26,902 nucleotides of DNA from Alloiococcus sp035301245 (GTDB taxonomy: Bacteria > Bacillota > Bacilli > Lactobacillales > Carnobacteriaceae_A), in contig DATGUS010000002.1 in assembly GCA_035301245.1 (NCBI GenBank), forward strand, positions 1 through 26,902, in the 5' to 3' direction. Positions 1 through 7,836 of this stretch are shown here, one piece after another; the stretch's first letter is position 1, and the number at the start of each line of letters is the position of its first letter. A program made the position numbers and the translations under genes. The notes under the pieces are model-generated. The model was not told the DNA's origin and made no database searches. It saw nothing but the letters and a program-made list of their open reading frames with translations.

Positions 1-72
1 ATGCGTTTTATAAATGCATTACCAAAACTAAACGACAAATATTTAGTGAAAACAGAAGAAGATTTCAAATAA
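1..72 (+). CDS. C-terminal tail of an unrecognised gene (partial)
   Basis: An open frame runs from the window edge to a TAA at 70-72 and gives 23 residues ending in EEDFK. An ATG happens to sit at base 1, but no ribosome binding site can be seen, so this is more likely the end of a longer gene cut by the window edge than a tiny gene. The fragment is too short to assign a family. No strong hairpin follows it before the terminator at 234-262. Confidence 0.35.
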   Translation: MRFINALPKLNDKYLVKTEEDFK

Positions 73-233
73 ATTAATTCCATTGTTTATTGTAAAAAGT
101 GGTATGATTTACGTTTAATGTGTCCATGAAGATAAAGAACCAATGGAACGTTCTAATAAAAATTCCTACAATTGATAAAAAATGATTGAAAGCAACAGGG
201 GAGAATTAGAGAATAAATAAGTTAAAAGATTAG

Positions 234-262
234 AAAAGCAAGGCAGTGTCTTGCTTTTTACT
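234..262 (+). terminator. Intrinsic terminator upstream of the GntR gene
   Basis: A perfect 9-bp stem (AAAAGCAAG / CTTGCTTTT) with a 7-base loop is followed by a T-rich run. It lies well after the tail ending at 72 and just upstream of the GntR promoter, so it separates the two transcription units. The 160 bases between 73 and 233 hold no gene I can support. Confidence 0.7.
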
Positions 263-279
263 TTTTAAAATATAAAATA

Positions 280-320
280 TTGCATACTTCTTGAAAAGTG
301 TTATACTTGTTATATAACAA
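280..320 (+). promoter_or_regulatory. Promoter and palindromic operator of the GntR operon
   Basis: A -35 TTGCAT (280-285) and -10 TATACT (302-307) are 16 bases apart. The last base of the -10 begins a perfect 14-bp palindrome, TTGTTATATAACAA (307-320), which covers the expected transcription start. Short GntR/YtrA regulators commonly repress their own operon from such a palindrome. That this one is the operator for the gene at 364 is inference from position and symmetry. Confidence 0.6.
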
Positions 321-363
321 CAAAACAAAAACGTTTAACCCCTTAGAATTAGGAGTGAGATGA

Positions 364-741
364 ATGATTATTCAAATCGATAAGTTAAGTCAAGTACCAA
401 TATATATTCAGCTGACCAATCAGTTGAAGCGTCTAATCATTTTAGGAGATCTAAAAGATCATGAATCACTGCCCAGCGTAAGAAGTCTAGCGGGAGATTT
501 AGGTGTTAATATGCATACTGTTAATAAAGCTTATAATATTCTTGTTGAAGAAAATATTTTAACAAAAAATCAACAGGGTTACGTCGTAAATCCAGACCGT
601 TCAATTACTAAAGATAGACTAAATGATTTAGAAAAAAGAATTGAAAATTTACTATTGGATATCTTCATTCATAATGTCCCTACCCAAGAAATTAAAGAAA
701 TCTTTAATCAAAAAATGAAAAATTTAAAGATGGAGGAGTAG
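364..741 (+). CDS. GntR family (YtrA-type) transcriptional regulator
   Basis: This 125-residue protein has the winged helix-turn-helix of GntR regulators in its first 75 residues (LPSVRSLAGDLGVNMHTV at about 36-53, then the wing ending GYVV). Only a short helical tail of about 50 residues follows, with no large ligand-binding domain, which is typical of the YtrA subfamily. YtrA-type proteins usually repress their own operon, often one encoding a membrane protein or ABC transporter that responds to cell-envelope stress. The start is ATG with an AGGAG about 8 bases upstream. Its stop codon is three bases before the next ATG, so the two genes form one operon. The inducer is not evident from sequence. 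Confidence 0.9.
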   Translation: MIIQIDKLSQVPIYIQLTNQLKRLIILGDLKDHESLPSVRSLAGDLGVNMHTVNKAYNILVEENILTKNQQGYVVNPDRSITKDRLNDLEKRIENLLLDIFIHNVPTQEIKEIFNQKMKNLKMEE

Positions 742-744
742 CAT

Positions 745-1860
745 ATGTGGATCTTTAGTTTATTAATAATGTCTCTGATTATTGTAGTTGGCGTTATTTT
801 AGGCCTAACACCTAAATTTAGTCGTCAATCTACACCGTTCGGAATTTCAGTTGCTAACAAACATAAAGTTATTGAAGAATTTAAACAACAATATTTCAAA
901 GCTAATACTGGGATGGGAATCTTACTTGCACTACCGATGATCATTTTCTCTTTTATCAAACCATACGAAAAAGCAGAAAGATTCGCAGCAATGTATTCAT
1001 TTATAGCGATAGTAGTACAAATAACTATTAGCTTCGGATTATACTTATATTTTAGAAAGCAATTATTTAATTGGTTAGAAACAAACCCGGTTCTAAATAA
1101 TGATGACTCAAAAACAATCGCAACGGATATAAAGTATCATGACCAGGTTGAATTCAAAAGTCATATTTCTTTCATAATTAGTCAGATAGTTATTATTGTC
1201 ATCCCAGTAATTATAGCGTTTGTTTTTTACGATAGTATTCCGGAAGACATTCCCATCAATTGGAATGCAAATTTTGAAGTAGGAGAAACAGTAGCAAAAA
1301 GTATTTGGTCAGTTCTTGCATTACCAGGGATACAGTTACTTCTAGTCCCGATAATGAACTTAAGTAACTACGCAATCGTAAAATCGAAACAACATATTTC
1401 ACCATTAGATCCTGAAAAAGCCAGTGAAAAAAGCCGTTTTTTCCGTAAAAAATGGTCTAACATGCTTTACTGGGTTACCATTGCAACACAGCTATTGATG
1501 TCTGGCGTTTTTCTCTATTCATTATTTGGTAATAATAAACATTTTTGGATATTAGTAATCTTACTTGTCATATTTCTTTTCTTTACAATTGGTGGACCAC
1601 TATACCTATCTATTAAATACGGACAAGCTGGAGAGAAGTTATTGGCTGCAGATGCACAGTACTATAGTGATCCTGAAGAAGATGAGTCATGGAAATTTGG
1701 TATCTTTTACTATAACAAAAATGATCCATCAATCTTCGTTGAAAAACGTTTTGGTATTGGTTCAACGCTTAACTACGGTACATGGCAAGCATGGGGAATC
1801 ACTATCTCCATCATTATCATTTCTATATTATTGATTGTATGGGCTTATTTGTTAAAATAA
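745..1860 (+). CDS. DUF1648-type polytopic membrane protein
   Basis: This 371-residue integral membrane protein has about eight hydrophobic segments (near 3-20, 57-71, 83-103, 143-161, 186-205, 240-260, 266-288 and 350-370). The stretch around 163-180 (SIPEDIPINWNANFEVG) matches the DUF1648 pattern of a membrane helix followed by IP.D.PIHWN-like residues. The block at 316-345 (WKFGIFYYNKNDPSIFVEKR) resembles the DUF5808 motif found at the end of such proteins. GGAGGAG overlaps the end of the regulator gene and gives a strong start at 745. Proteins of this type paired with a short GntR regulator are common in Firmicutes. Some relatives (SdpI-like) act in immunity to toxic peptides, but that role is not shown here and the function should be left open. 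Confidence 0.85.
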   Translation: MWIFSLLIMSLIIVVGVILGLTPKFSRQSTPFGISVANKHKVIEEFKQQYFKANTGMGILLALPMIIFSFIKPYEKAERFAAMYSFIAIVVQITISFGLYLYFRKQLFNWLETNPVLNNDDSKTIATDIKYHDQVEFKSHISFIISQIVIIVIPVIIAFVFYDSIPEDIPINWNANFEVGETVAKSIWSVLALPGIQLLLVPIMNLSNYAIVKSKQHISPLDPEKASEKSRFFRKKWSNMLYWVTIATQLLMSGVFLYSLFGNNKHFWILVILLVIFLFFTIGGPLYLSIKYGQAGEKLLAADAQYYSDPEEDESWKFGIFYYNKNDPSIFVEKRFGIGSTLNYGTWQAWGITISIIIISILLIVWAYLLK

Positions 1861-1942
1861 GTAATTGGTTAACAGTGAATGGAATTTATTTTTGTTGTAT
1901 TCATAAAAATATATTGATAATTGTTAAAAATGATTTATTTTA

Positions 1943-1984
1943 GAGGAAGTAATCTATTTGTTAGTGACAATAGATTACTTCTTC
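1943..1984 (+). terminator. Terminator after the GntR/DUF1648 operon
   Basis: A 16-bp stem with one G-U pair (1943-1958 against 1969-1984) encloses a 10-base loop. The inner 13 bp, beginning GAAGTAATC, are perfect. The downstream T-run is weak, so efficiency is uncertain, but position and strength fit the end of the operon. Confidence 0.65.
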
Positions 1985-2083
1985 ATTAACTCTATCCAAG
2001 TTCCATTAGATTAGTAATACTCTTTTACTAAGCATATCAGACTAATATTTACATAAATATGTAATACGTTAAAAATAATTAAA

Positions 2084-2112
2084 TTGACTATGACTCAATT
2101 ATTCCGTACACT
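2084..2112 (+). promoter_or_regulatory. Promoter of the B12-riboswitch nrdBA operon
   Basis: TTGACT (2084-2089) and TACACT (2107-2112) are separated by exactly 17 bases and lie immediately upstream of the riboswitch, so the aptamer starts within about 20 bases of the expected transcript 5' end. I see no NrdR-box pair (ACACWATATATWGTGT-like) near it. Confidence 0.7.
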
Positions 2113-2130
2113 ATTATTAAATTGAATATC

Positions 2131-2290
2131 GAAAATTGGTAAGAACTACATTAGTTCTTTTAATAGGGAAGACGGTTAGAGTCCGTCACGGTACCGCCAC
2201 TGTATTTACGAGTTTTTTATCATAGGTCACTGTCATGCACGGGAAGACGATAAAAAATAATGACTATAAGTCAGGATATCTGCCAATTGG
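2131..2290 (+). promoter_or_regulatory. Cobalamin (adenosylcobalamin) riboswitch aptamer
   Basis: The conserved B12-box landmarks appear in order. There is a P1 pairing of AATTGG (2134-2139) with CCAATT (2283-2288), a P2 hairpin GAAC/GTTC near 2143-2158, AGGGAA at about 2165, then the core GGTACCGCCACTGT around 2190-2205. A long AT arm (TTTTTTATC near 2213 with GATAAAAAAT near 2249) encloses CACTG and CACGGGAAG. The signature AGTCAGGATATCTGCC closes it just before 2285. In characterised examples ligand binding switches off expression of B12-related genes or of B12-independent isozymes. Here it precedes a class I ribonucleotide reductase, with a terminator at 2363-2404 as the likely output. 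Confidence 0.9.
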
Positions 2291-2332
2291 GATTAATCAT
2301 TCAACTTACGAGTATAAGGGGGAGGTTTTTTG

Positions 2333-2362
2333 ATGGAAAAATATGTCCATTTTGGAACTTAA
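2333..2362 (+). CDS. Possible 9-codon leader peptide
   Basis: A very strong ribosome binding site (AAGGGGGAGG, about 2317-2326) is followed at a usable distance by ATG at 2333 and a 9-codon frame (MEKYVHFGT) that stops at 2360-2362. The stop abuts the 5' arm of the riboswitch terminator at 2363. The binding site is better than that of the nrdB gene itself, which is unusual for sequence with no role. It could be a translated leader that affects terminator folding, a decoy, or simply a purine-rich element of the expression platform. No homologue is recognised. Confidence 0.4.
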   Translation: MEKYVHFGT

Positions 2363-2404
2363 AGACTTTTAACAAACGTATGTATGTTGGAAGTCTATTT
2401 TTTT
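2363..2404 (+). terminator. Riboswitch expression-platform terminator
   Basis: A 12-bp stem including two G-U pairs (AGACTTTTAACA at 2363-2374 with TGTTGGAAGTCT at 2385-2396) is followed by ATTTTTTT. It lies between the B12 aptamer and the nrdB start, so the switch most likely acts by transcription termination when B12 is bound. I could not identify the competing antiterminator with certainty. Confidence 0.75.
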
Positions 2405-2424
2405 ACATCAAAGGAGCGAAAATA

Positions 2425-3921
2425 ATGTCAATTGTTGAAGTATATACGAAACCATCTTGTCAGTGGTGTGATCGATTAAAAGAGTGGTTAAATGATAATC
2501 ACATTGAATTTAATGAAATCAATATTGAAGAAAATAATAAAGCCAGAGAGTATATCATAAATCAAGGTCTGATGACGGTACCGCAAGTTTTTATCGATGG
2601 TATCCATAGACCACATGAACCACTGTATAGCCAATTGTTGGAATGGATCAACATGGATTCTTGGAAACTAGACGACTTGACAATTATAAAACGTGATGGC
2701 AAGCAAGTGCCATTTAACGGTCAAAAAATTGAACGTGCTATTCAAAAAGCAACTAATGAAACCCATGAATTAACAGCAAATCAAGTAAAAGAAGTAGCGG
2801 ATCTAGTTATTCAACGTATCAAGAATAACCCAATTTCTGTAGAAGAGATTCAAGATATGGTCGAAGTGGCACTCATTGAAAAGACATTTCCCAAAACAGC
2901 AAAAGCGTATATTTTATATCGAGATCGCCAACATCAATTACGCAAACGAGATATTTTTAAACCACGTAAGCACTTAAAACCATACGAATATCCAGAGCTT
3001 GAATCATATAAAGAAGCTATCCAACATTCTTATTGGCTGCATACAGAATACAACTACACAAGTGATATTCAAGATTACAAAATTAATGTTTTACCTCATG
3101 AACGAACTGCGATAAGAAACGCTATGCTTGCTATTTCGCAAGTTGAAGTAAGCGTCAAAACGTTTTGGGCCAAAATGTATGATCATCTACCGAAGCCTGA
3201 ACTAGCTAATGTGGGCATGACCTTTGCCGAATCAGAAGTTCGTCACAGCGATGCCTACTCCCACTTATTAGAGTTACTAGGACTAAATGAAATTTTTGAA
3301 TCGATTGAGGATATTCCTGCTTTAAACCAACGAGTCGATTACTTAAATTCTCATATTCAATATATGAATTCCGGATCTAATAGAGATTATGCCGTATCAG
3401 TATTACTTTTTTCAGCATTTATTGAACACATTTCTTTATTTAGTCAGTTTCTTATTGTGATGGGATTCAATAAGCATAAAAATTTATTCAGTGGTATTTC
3501 AAATGTGATTGAAGCCACATCTAAAGAAGAACAGCTACATGGGGAGTTCGGGATTGATTTGATCAATACGATTCATGAAGAGAATCCTGAGTGGTTTGAC
3601 GATGATTTAAAAGAAGAAATCTATACACTTTGCCGTCAAGCTTATAAAGCTGAACAAGAAGTCCTTCAATGGATTTATGAAGATGGTGAAATTGACTTTA
3701 TGCCACAGTATACAGTGGAAGAGTTTATTAAAAACCGTTTGAATAATTCCCTTGAAGCGATTGGATTAAAACGTATTTTTGAGACTGATTTAGAAGAAGT
3801 TGAGAAAACGTTATGGTTTGATGAAGAAATTGTCAGCACCAAGCATGTCGACTTTTTTGAAAAACGATCTGTAAATTATACAAAACGCTCACAATCCATG
3901 ACGGCTGATGATTTATTCTAG
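2425..3921 (+). CDS. nrdB: Glutaredoxin-ATP-cone-NrdB fusion, class I ribonucleotide reductase small subunit
   Basis: This 498-residue protein has three domains. Residues 1-78 are a glutaredoxin with redox motif C12-QW-C15 and the TVP cis-proline at 51-53. Residues about 85-172 are an ATP-cone (starting IIKRDGKQVPF, ending near YILYRDRQ), the dATP/ATP sensor normally found on the large subunit. Residues about 185-498 are the ferritin-like radical subunit. Its metal ligands can be placed at E241, E271, H274, E334, E369 and H372, with Tyr278 at the radical position. The first ligand is Glu where E. coli NrdB has Asp84, as I recall for class Ic and Id subunits. The tail ADDLF should dock on NrdA. 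The start is ATG 2425 with AAGGAG 8 bases upstream; an upstream in-frame extension would run back through the riboswitch and is rejected. The architecture resembles the fused NrdB of Facklamia ignava (class Id, dimanganese); subclass here is inferred. Confidence 0.93.
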   Translation: MSIVEVYTKPSCQWCDRLKEWLNDNHIEFNEINIEENNKAREYIINQGLMTVPQVFIDGIHRPHEPLYSQLLEWINMDSWKLDDLTIIKRDGKQVPFNGQKIERAIQKATNETHELTANQVKEVADLVIQRIKNNPISVEEIQDMVEVALIEKTFPKTAKAYILYRDRQHQLRKRDIFKPRKHLKPYEYPELESYKEAIQHSYWLHTEYNYTSDIQDYKINVLPHERTAIRNAMLAISQVEVSVKTFWAKMYDHLPKPELANVGMTFAESEVRHSDAYSHLLELLGLNEIFESIEDIPALNQRVDYLNSHIQYMNSGSNRDYAVSVLLFSAFIEHISLFSQFLIVMGFNKHKNLFSGISNVIEATSKEEQLHGEFGIDLINTIHEENPEWFDDDLKEEIYTLCRQAYKAEQEVLQWIYEDGEIDFMPQYTVEEFIKNRLNNSLEAIGLKRIFETDLEEVEKTLWFDEEIVSTKHVDFFEKRSVNYTKRSQSMTADDLF

Positions 3922-3938
3922 AAAGTAGGCAAGATATA

Positions 3939-5636
3939 ATGACAACGATCAAACGAAATTATGAACCATTTTATTGGTTAACAGAAGCAACCCAAACCTT
4001 TCTTAATAGAGGATACTTAACGGAGGGTCAAGATGCTAAAGAACGTATTAAAGACATTGCTGATAGAGCTGAAGAAATATTAGACATTGATGGTTTTTCA
4101 GACAAGTTTTATAACTATATGAGTAAAGGATACTACTCATTATCAACACCTGTCTGGACAAATTTTGGAACAGCCCGTGGTTTTCCAATAAGTTGCTTTG
4201 GCAGTCACTTGTCAGATAATATGGCAAGTATTCTGTCAACCGCTTCAGAAATTGGCATGATGAGTAAGTACGGGGGAGGCACATCAGGATATTTCGGTGA
4301 TTTAAGACCTCGTGGTGCTGAAATTACAGATAACGGACACTCCAGTGGCGCAGTGCATTTTATGAAGTTATTTGAACAAATGACTGATACGGTTAGTCAA
4401 GGTTCTAACCGTAGAGGAAGATTTGCGGCGTATCTTCCGATCGATCATCCCGATATTGAAGAGTTCTTGGAAATAGGTGTTGAAGGGAACGACATTCAAG
4501 ATTTAAACCATGGAGTGACCGTAACCGATGAATGGTTAAAATCAATGATCGCAGGAGATCAAGAAAAGCGACGTATATGGGCAAAAGTGTTACAACGTCG
4601 TGTAGAAATGGGATATCCTTATATTTTCTTTACAGATACGGTTAATAAAAATAAACCAGAGTGGTATGACCGTTATCCTATTACTCACTCAAACTTATGT
4701 AGTGAAATCACTTTACCCGATAACGATGACTGGTCATTCGTTTGTAATTTATCATCAATGAATGTGCTTCACTACCATGAATGGAAAGATACGGATGCTG
4801 TTGAGACGATGATTTATTTCTTAGATGCAGTGATGAGTGAATTTATCGAAAAATTAGAAGAACTGAAAGAGTCCGATGATCCTGAATATACAGAGGCATT
4901 CCGCTTTATGAAACGGGCTTATCAATTTGCTAAAGATAACCGAGCTCTCGGATTAGGTGTCTTAGGATGGCATTCACTACTCCAATCTCAGATGATAGCT
5001 TATGAATCTGAAGAAGCAAGTCTTTTAAATGAAGAAGTGCATAAAACAATCAGTGAGCGCGCAAAGAAAGCATCACAAGAACTTGCCAAAAAGTATGGTG
5101 AACCAGCCGTATTAAAAGGGACTGGCTACCGTAATTCAACAACAATGGCGGTTGCACCAACGACATCATCTGCGTTTATTATTGGTCAAGTATCACAATC
5201 CATTGAGCCTTTGTTTAGTAACTACTATGTAAAGGATATGAGTAAAATTAAAACAACGATTAAAAATAAATATTTAGTTGAGTTACTTGATGAGAAAGGT
5301 AAAAATACAGCTGAAGTGTGGCAAAATATTAAAAATCACGATGGTTCCGTACAACAATTAGATTTCTTATCAGATCATGAAAAAGATGTCTTTAAAACGT
5401 TTGCTGAACTCAATCAATATGAAATTATTAACCAAGCTAGTGTTCGTCAACGCTTCATTGATCAATCGCAATCACTTAATATTATGATTAACCCAGCAAT
5501 GATGACAACTAAAGAAATCAATCATCTGCACTTGTATGCTTGGGAGAATGGTATTAAAACGTTATATTACCAACACTCAACTAGTGCCGCACAAGCTTTT
5601 TACCGCTCAAGTGTCTGTTTAGCTTGTGAAGCTTAA
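3939..5636 (+). CDS. nrdA: Ribonucleoside-diphosphate reductase large (catalytic) subunit
   Basis: This 565-residue catalytic subunit is short because it begins directly with the ten-stranded barrel domain and has no N-terminal ATP-cone; the cone is on NrdB instead. It reduces ribonucleoside diphosphates to deoxy forms in the cytosol. Visible active-site elements are Cys86 (GFPISCFG) and Cys269 (SFVCNLSS) as the redox pair, N252-L-C254-S-E256 for the thiyl radical site, the tyrosine pair Y543-Y544 of the radical transfer path, and a C-terminal redox CLAC (C560/C563). It starts 17 bases after nrdB, with a weak AGG-type binding site, and shares its riboswitch-controlled transcript. No nrdI lies nearby, consistent with a non-Ib enzyme. 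Fused glutaredoxin on NrdB is the likely reductant for the C-terminal cysteines. Confidence 0.93.
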   Translation: MTTIKRNYEPFYWLTEATQTFLNRGYLTEGQDAKERIKDIADRAEEILDIDGFSDKFYNYMSKGYYSLSTPVWTNFGTARGFPISCFGSHLSDNMASILSTASEIGMMSKYGGGTSGYFGDLRPRGAEITDNGHSSGAVHFMKLFEQMTDTVSQGSNRRGRFAAYLPIDHPDIEEFLEIGVEGNDIQDLNHGVTVTDEWLKSMIAGDQEKRRIWAKVLQRRVEMGYPYIFFTDTVNKNKPEWYDRYPITHSNLCSEITLPDNDDWSFVCNLSSMNVLHYHEWKDTDAVETMIYFLDAVMSEFIEKLEELKESDDPEYTEAFRFMKRAYQFAKDNRALGLGVLGWHSLLQSQMIAYESEEASLLNEEVHKTISERAKKASQELAKKYGEPAVLKGTGYRNSTTMAVAPTTSSAFIIGQVSQSIEPLFSNYYVKDMSKIKTTIKNKYLVELLDEKGKNTAEVWQNIKNHDGSVQQLDFLSDHEKDVFKTFAELNQYEIINQASVRQRFIDQSQSLNIMINPAMMTTKEINHLHLYAWENGIKTLYYQHSTSAAQAFYRSSVCLACEA

Positions 5637-5661
5637 AAATTTAATCTCAATAGATGGAACC

Positions 5662-5690
5662 AAAAAGACTGCAATGATTGCAGTCTTTTT
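5662..5690 (+). terminator. Terminator of the nrdBA operon
   Basis: A perfect 13-bp stem (AAAAAGACTGCAA / TTGCAGTCTTTTT) with a TGA loop runs into a T-rich tail, 25 bases after the nrdA stop. Confidence 0.9.
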
Positions 5691-5726
5691 ATTTTATTTT
5701 CAACTTAAATCTTTAAGTAACTAAAA

Positions 5727-6012
5727 TCAGTATGTATTGTCTTTTTCTTTTTTAATATACTGATAGGTTTCAACTATGGTTATCTTATCTTTAACCAATC
5801 GCTCAATATGGAAATGAATATTATCGTTAAGAATCTCATTGCGGTAAAAATATTCATCTTCAAAAATACATAAATCAAAACACTGTGTGCCTGCATATAG
5901 TATTAAATAGGGCGCAACTATTGTTCAGCAATCAAGTAGTGCTTAGGTGATCCTACAATCACAAATATACTAGCAATTTTATCTTGCGGCGCACGTATTA
6001 ACGATAATCAAA
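5727..6012 (-). pseudogene. Frameshifted C-terminal remnant of an unrecognised gene
   Basis: Reading leftwards, one frame gives about 30 coherent residues (RAPQDKIASIFVIVGSPKHY) from about 6010 to 5930. A second frame continues from about 5926 with VAPYLILYAGTQCFDL and runs for about 65 residues to a stop at 5727-5729. The two pieces join if about one base is lost or gained near 5920-5930. Both have protein-like composition, which suggests one gene broken by a frameshift and missing its 5' part. I do not recognise the family. Confidence 0.4.
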
Positions 6013-6147
6013 GTTGTTTTTAAACTTCCCGGAATACAAGTTTTTACTTTACAAGCATTAATTGTGCAGTTAAAAAAGAAACCAAGTCATCCCATTGGTT
6101 TAAATGCCGTTAAAGCCTTTGAAGATAAAGAAATATATGAGACCTAA
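5978..6147 (+). pseudogene. Possible plus-strand gene fragment
   Basis: A plus-strand frame open from about 5978 to a TAA at 6145-6147 encodes a protein-like segment (LPGIQVFTLQALIVQLKKK, then HPIGLNAVKAFEDKEIYET). It has no start codon with a binding site and may be the tail of a deleted gene. It partly overlaps the minus-strand remnant, so at most one reading is real there. Family not recognised. Confidence 0.25.
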
Positions 6148-6181
6148 AATATTTTCTACTAATAATATTTAAACTTGAAAT

Positions 6182-6757
6182 TCATAGAAAAATGATCAAT
6201 AGATAAGCCATAACGACATATAAAATACTGAATAGAGTCCCAAAAAGATAATACTCAGCAAAACCTTTACTTTGTTCGATCTCTTTAAATCGAGCTATTG
6301 ATTTAGCAGTGTATATGAATCCAATAGCTGTCATTTGATTCATCCCTAAGAGGATTACTGATAATACCCTCTCTAGGTTACCAATGATAGCACCTGCACC
6401 TGGTATAGTTTTATCATCTGTTGGCAAATGATATTTTTGAAAAAGCATTTTAAACGTCATATTGGCTGGTTTGGTAATGGTCAACATTAGTAGAAACCAT
6501 TTTAAAACATCTATGGATATTAAATTTGATGAAAAATTAAAACTAAATATAAATTCACTTAAAAAGATAATGACCATCAAATGCAATAATTGATCTGCTG
6601 CATATACTACTTCATTTAATATTATTTGTAACCCAGAAATAAAGAACTTAATCAAGTCAATGATTGCGTGACAGAGAAAAGATAGTAATAGCAAAAACCA
6701 TAGTTTAGATAGTACTTGAATTCCCAATAGTAGTATTCGGAATAGCAGATCTTTTCA
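6182..6757 (-). pseudogene. DUF3307-like membrane protein, apparently truncated at the N-terminus
   Basis: The frame is open from a TGA at 6755-6757 down to the stop at 6182. The only start near its beginning is a TTG at 6727, with no convincing binding site. From there it encodes 181 residues with several hydrophobic segments. The C-terminal half carries the DUF3307 pattern (GAGAIIGNLERVLSVILLG, then AAIGFIYTAKSIARF-like, AEYYLFGTLFS). DUF3307 proteins are usually about 240 residues and start with a conserved membrane segment, and that part is missing here. The family is of unknown function and often sits beside SatD-type genes; no intact partner is present. It could still be expressed from TTG, but truncation fits the decayed neighbourhood. 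Confidence 0.55.
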
Positions 6758-6915
6758 TTCAATTGCCTACTTTACTTTATAAAAAGAAAGCAACGATGGG
6801 TACTTCCATTTTTATTTTGCTACTTTAAATCAATTTATCTATTATGCGAAAATATTCAAAATCATTGGTAAAGCATACCGTATTAAAGATAAATTATGTT
6901 GCCATTCCTACACTT

Positions 6916-7836
6916 TTAAATTACGCTCAACAACCAATTATTTACGTCAGAAAAAATGTCCTGATTATTTACTTCATTGACTAATTCATGTCTGGCATCT
7001 TCGAATAACTTAAGAGTTACGTTTTCTAAATCTAATTGTATATATTGTTCATATAATGCATGAACTGCTGCACCATACTTACCAACAGGATCCATATCAC
7101 CAGAAATTATTAAAAGAGGTAATTCTTTTTCAATTTTTTCTAGTCGCTTTTTTTGATATAACGATTTAAAAGCGTGGAAGAGTTCGTAGTAAAAATTTAT
7201 CGAAGAAACGAATCCAGACAACTCATCTTTCTTATATTGTTCCAAAACTTTAGGATCTCTTGTCAGCCAACTAGATGTCGGTTGTTGGTTTTTAAATTTC
7301 TTATTAAATGCCCCAAATGATAATTGGTCAATTAATTTAGCTTCTTTTTTATTATCCAATACAATATTTTGAATAGTAGCTAATATTCTTCCCATTTTTA
7401 CATCCAGCCCATTTTGTTTGGCTGAACCAGAGAGGATTATCCCGTCTATTTTTCTAGAATTTTGAATAATATACTCTTGCCCGATAAATGAACCAAAACT
7501 ATGAGCAAAAATAAATAAGGGGAGCTTGGGATATTTCTTTTTAATTAACTCTGAAATCAGTTGTTCATCTTTAACAATATTTTGAAAACCATCTTCACCA
7601 ATATAGCCAAAGACTTCTTCAGGTGTTAATGAATGGCCATGACCACGATGATCATCCGCATAAACAATGTAACCTTTTTTATTTAGAAAATGTGCAAACT
7701 TTTCATATCGTCCCGAATGTTCGGCCATGCCATGAATAATTTGAACGATTCCTATTGGCTTTTCTACTTGATCCCATATACGTAAAAATATTTTTTGACC
7801 ATCAAGAGAAGAAATATACTTAGTTCTATGCTTCAT
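6916..7836 (-). CDS. Alpha/beta hydrolase, S33/monoacylglycerol-lipase-like
   Basis: This is a 306-residue cytosolic alpha/beta hydrolase of the serine aminopeptidase S33/lysophospholipase group. The oxyanion motif HGMAEHSGRY lies at 35-44 and DHRGHGHS at 62-69. The nucleophile elbow is A-H-S113-F-G-S, with Ala where Gly is usual. The acid is D249 in SGDMDPVG and the base H283 in DARHEL. It probably hydrolyses a monoacylglycerol, lysophospholipid or similar ester; the substrate cannot be read from sequence. The second ATG (7836) is chosen because AGGAG lies 7 bases before it; an in-frame ATG six codons upstream has no binding site. It is transcribed alone on the minus strand, between decayed genes. 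Confidence 0.85.
   Translation of the reverse strand: MKHRTKYISSLDGQKIFLRIWDQVEKPIGIVQIIHGMAEHSGRYEKFAHFLNKKGYIVYADDHRGHGHSLTPEEVFGYIGEDGFQNIVKDEQLISELIKKKYPKLPLFIFAHSFGSFIGQEYIIQNSRKIDGIILSGSAKQNGLDVKMGRILATIQNIVLDNKKEAKLIDQLSFGAFNKKFKNQQPTSSWLTRDPKVLEQYKKDELSGFVSSINFYYELFHAFKSLYQKKRLEKIEKELPLLIISGDMDPVGKYGAAVHALYEQYIQLDLENVTLKLFEDARHELVNEVNNQDIFSDVNNWLLSVI

Noticed and set aside
2260..2424. In-frame upstream extension of nrdB by 55 codons
   Set aside because: It would run through the B12 box and the terminator, and has no ribosome binding site. ATG 2425 has AAGGAG at the right distance and begins the glutaredoxin domain.
6790..6930. Plus-strand frame with a HSYTFKLRST segment reminiscent of a tyrosine recombinase
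   Set aside because: The RHTF-type motif is not actually present, no catalytic residues can be placed, and the frame runs into the antisense of the hydrolase gene.
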